Below are positions 6,273 through 8,962 of a stretch of DNA of 8,962 nucleotides, piece by piece. The stretch lies in contig JAEUJR010000551.1 in assembly GCA_016793585.1 (NCBI GenBank), positions 1 through 8,962 on the forward strand. The letters are read 5' to 3'. Numbering within the stretch: position 1 is the stretch's first letter; each line of letters starts with the position of its first letter. The DNA is from Archangium sp. (GTDB taxonomy: Bacteria > Myxococcota > Myxococcia > Myxococcales > Myxococcaceae). The notes under the pieces were generated by a model. The model did not search any database. It saw only the letters and a list, made by a program, of their open reading frames with translations, and was not told where the DNA came from. Both the position numbers and the translations under genes were made by a program.

Positions 6273-6298
6273 GGCCAGTCAGTGGCCGAGCAGCCACT
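6273..6298. terminator. Overlapping small hairpins at a convergent gene junction (possible terminator)
   Basis: Two mutually exclusive inverted repeats lie where the cysteine-rich gene and the spore-maturation-like gene meet tail to tail, six bases apart. GGCCA (6273-6277) pairs with TGGCC (6283-6287), and AGTGGC (6281-6286) pairs with GCCACT (6293-6298). The second overlaps the last codons of the minus-strand gene. Neither has a following T-run, so this is only a candidate terminator. Confidence 0.2.
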
Positions 6299-7514
6299 TC
6301 ACGCCGACGATGCTGCCCACGACTCCCATCAGATCGGCCGCGAGCCCTGCAGGCACGGCGTGCCGGGTTCGGCTGATGCCGATGCTGCCGAAGTAGACCG
6401 CGAGGACGTAGAACGTCGTCTCCATCGAGCCGTTGAGCGTGCTCGCGAGCTGCCCGATGTACGTGTCGGGCCCGTGCGTCGAGATCAGATCGCCCGTGAG
6501 CGCGAAGGCGCCCGAGCCCGACAGGGGCCGAATGAGGGCGAGCGGCAAGACCTCGGGGGGCATGCCGAGCGGCGCGGTGTACTGACCGAGGAAGCCGGTG
6601 ATCGCCTCGAGCCCACCGCTCTTCCGCAGCATGCCCACCGCCGTGAGAATCGCGACCAGCGAGGGAATGATGCCGACCGCGAGCATGAAGCCCTCCCGCG
6701 CGCCGGCCACGAAGACCTCGTAGATCTTCACGCGCCGAACCACGCCGACCGTCAGCATGAAGAGGATCAGCATGGGCAGAATCCACGCGCTGGCGGCTTC
6801 TCCGAGGCGGTAGACGACGGAGACCATCGCCGCGAGCGCGCAGAGGAACCCCGCGAGCGGAAGGAACTCGGCAGGCGAGCTCTTCGGGCGCTCTTTCAAG
6901 ATCGCGGCGTCGGCGGCGATCTGTGACTGCGGCCCGCGAAACATCGGCAGGCGCGACAGCAGAATCGTCACGATGATCGCGGTGACCGTCGAGCAGCTCG
7001 TCGCGAACAACGTGGTGGGAAAGATCGCGGCCGGGTCAGCCGAGCCCTTCAGCGCGCGAAGGCCGATCACGCCGGTCGGCAGCAGCGACACGCCGCTCGT
7101 GTTGATCGCGAGGAAGAGCACCATCGCGTTGGTGGCGGTGCCCTTCTCGGTGTTGAGCGTGTCGAGCTCTTTCATCGCCTTGAGCCCGAACGGCGTCGCT
7201 GCGTTGCCCAGGCCCAGCGCGTTGGCGGCGATGTTCATCACCATCGCGCCCATGGCCGGGTGATCGGGCGGCACGTCGGGGAACAGCCGCACCATGAGCG
7301 GGCGAATCAGCTTCGCCATCACCTTCAGGCCGCCGGCCTCTTCGACGATCTTCATCAGCCCGAGAAAGAGCGAGATCGCACCGACGAGACCGATCGCCAG
7401 CTCGACGCTCGACTTCGCGCTGTCCATCGCGGCCTTGCCGACCTCTTGCGGTGTTCCGAAGATCACCGCCGAGAGGCACGCCACCAGCACGAGTCCGTAG
7501 AAGACGACGTTCAT
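6279..7514 (-). CDS. Fused SpmA-SpmB spore maturation / nucleoside-recognition membrane protein
   Basis: This is a 411-residue polytopic membrane protein made of two related halves. The first half (about 1-195) carries the SpmA signature MNIAANALGLGNAATPFGLK (93-112), NTSGVSLLPTGVIGLR (138-153) and TTLFATSCSTVTA. The second (about 216-411) carries SpmB signatures FMLAVGIIPSLVAIL, IRPLSGSGAF (328-337) and GSMETTFYVLAVYFGSIG (362-379). A hydrophilic linker (about 194-214) joins them. In Bacillus, separate SpmA and SpmB affect dehydration of the spore core; both belong to the nucleoside-recognition (Gate) domain family of putative transporters. Single-chain versions are known in Gram-negative bacteria, including non-sporulating ones, so sporulation should not be assumed. 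The ATG at 7514 starts directly in the first hydrophobic helix; no clear Shine-Dalgarno precedes it. The gene is divergent from the Hsp70 gene, with a 99-base spacer in which I saw no confident promoter. The transported substrate is unknown. Confidence 0.92.
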   Translation of the reverse strand: MNVVFYGLVLVACLSAVIFGTPQEVGKAAMDSAKSSVELAIGLVGAISLFLGLMKIVEEAGGLKVMAKLIRPLMVRLFPDVPPDHPAMGAMVMNIAANALGLGNAATPFGLKAMKELDTLNTEKGTATNAMVLFLAINTSGVSLLPTGVIGLRALKGSADPAAIFPTTLFATSCSTVTAIIVTILLSRLPMFRGPQSQIAADAAILKERPKSSPAEFLPLAGFLCALAAMVSVVYRLGEAASAWILPMLILFMLTVGVVRRVKIYEVFVAGAREGFMLAVGIIPSLVAILTAVGMLRKSGGLEAITGFLGQYTAPLGMPPEVLPLALIRPLSGSGAFALTGDLISTHGPDTYIGQLASTLNGSMETTFYVLAVYFGSIGISRTRHAVPAGLAADLMGVVGSIVGVKWLLGH

Positions 7515-7613
7515 TGCGGTTGCGCCATGTAGCCCATCACGGCGCGACGGGAGAGCAGCCGAGCGGAAATTCGGCGGGGGCGGCTTTGGGCGAGCGTGCT
7601 ACGACCTCGCGTC

Positions 7614-8962
<1,349 letters not shown>

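Overview
The window is strongly GC-rich, with G or C at most third codon positions and almost no intergenic DNA. It reads as an ordinary chromosomal stretch of a Myxococcota (myxobacterium-like, formerly Deltaproteobacteria) genome. The assignment rests on gene content: an MJ0042-type zinc-ribbon protein with a long Pro/Ala-rich scaffold and periplasmic TPR-like end, a divergent DnaK paralogue, several lipoproteins with helical repeats, a fused SpmA-SpmB protein, and mostly weak Shine-Dalgarno sequences. No IS element, phage gene, tRNA, rRNA or CRISPR array was found.

Layout: (1) bases 1-3252, plus strand: the end of an aspartokinase gene (ACT domain), a membrane-anchored ComEA-like helix-hairpin-helix protein, then a large zinc-ribbon / threonine-motif scaffold / transmembrane / TPR-like protein. 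Gaps of 7 and 12 bases suggest one operon. (2) 3257-3970, minus strand: a NlpC/P60-CHAP-type lipoprotein that meets the scaffold gene tail to tail with 4 bases between. (3) 4077-6272, plus strand: a divergently transcribed pair, a lipoprotein of 37-residue helical repeats plus a HEAT-like segment, and a cysteine-rich single-pass membrane protein. (4) 6279-7514, minus strand: the fused SpmA-SpmB membrane protein, convergent with the previous gene. (5) 7614 to the end, plus strand: a divergent Hsp70 (DnaK-like) gene cut by the window edge.

The genes do not form one recognisable pathway. Their common theme is the cell envelope: two lipoproteins, one polytopic protein and three single-pass proteins. 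Two of the single-pass proteins have an N-terminal cysteine cluster predicted to face the cytoplasm and an arginine triplet just before the membrane helix.

The most unusual element is the scaffold gene. It has at least ten near-identical copies of an N-x-T-[M/L]-x-F-G motif at 17-27-residue intervals, plus degenerate and derived copies, all predicted cytoplasmic. This looks like a multivalent recognition or modification array, but its partner cannot be read from the sequence. All assignments were made by eye from translations; no database search was run.
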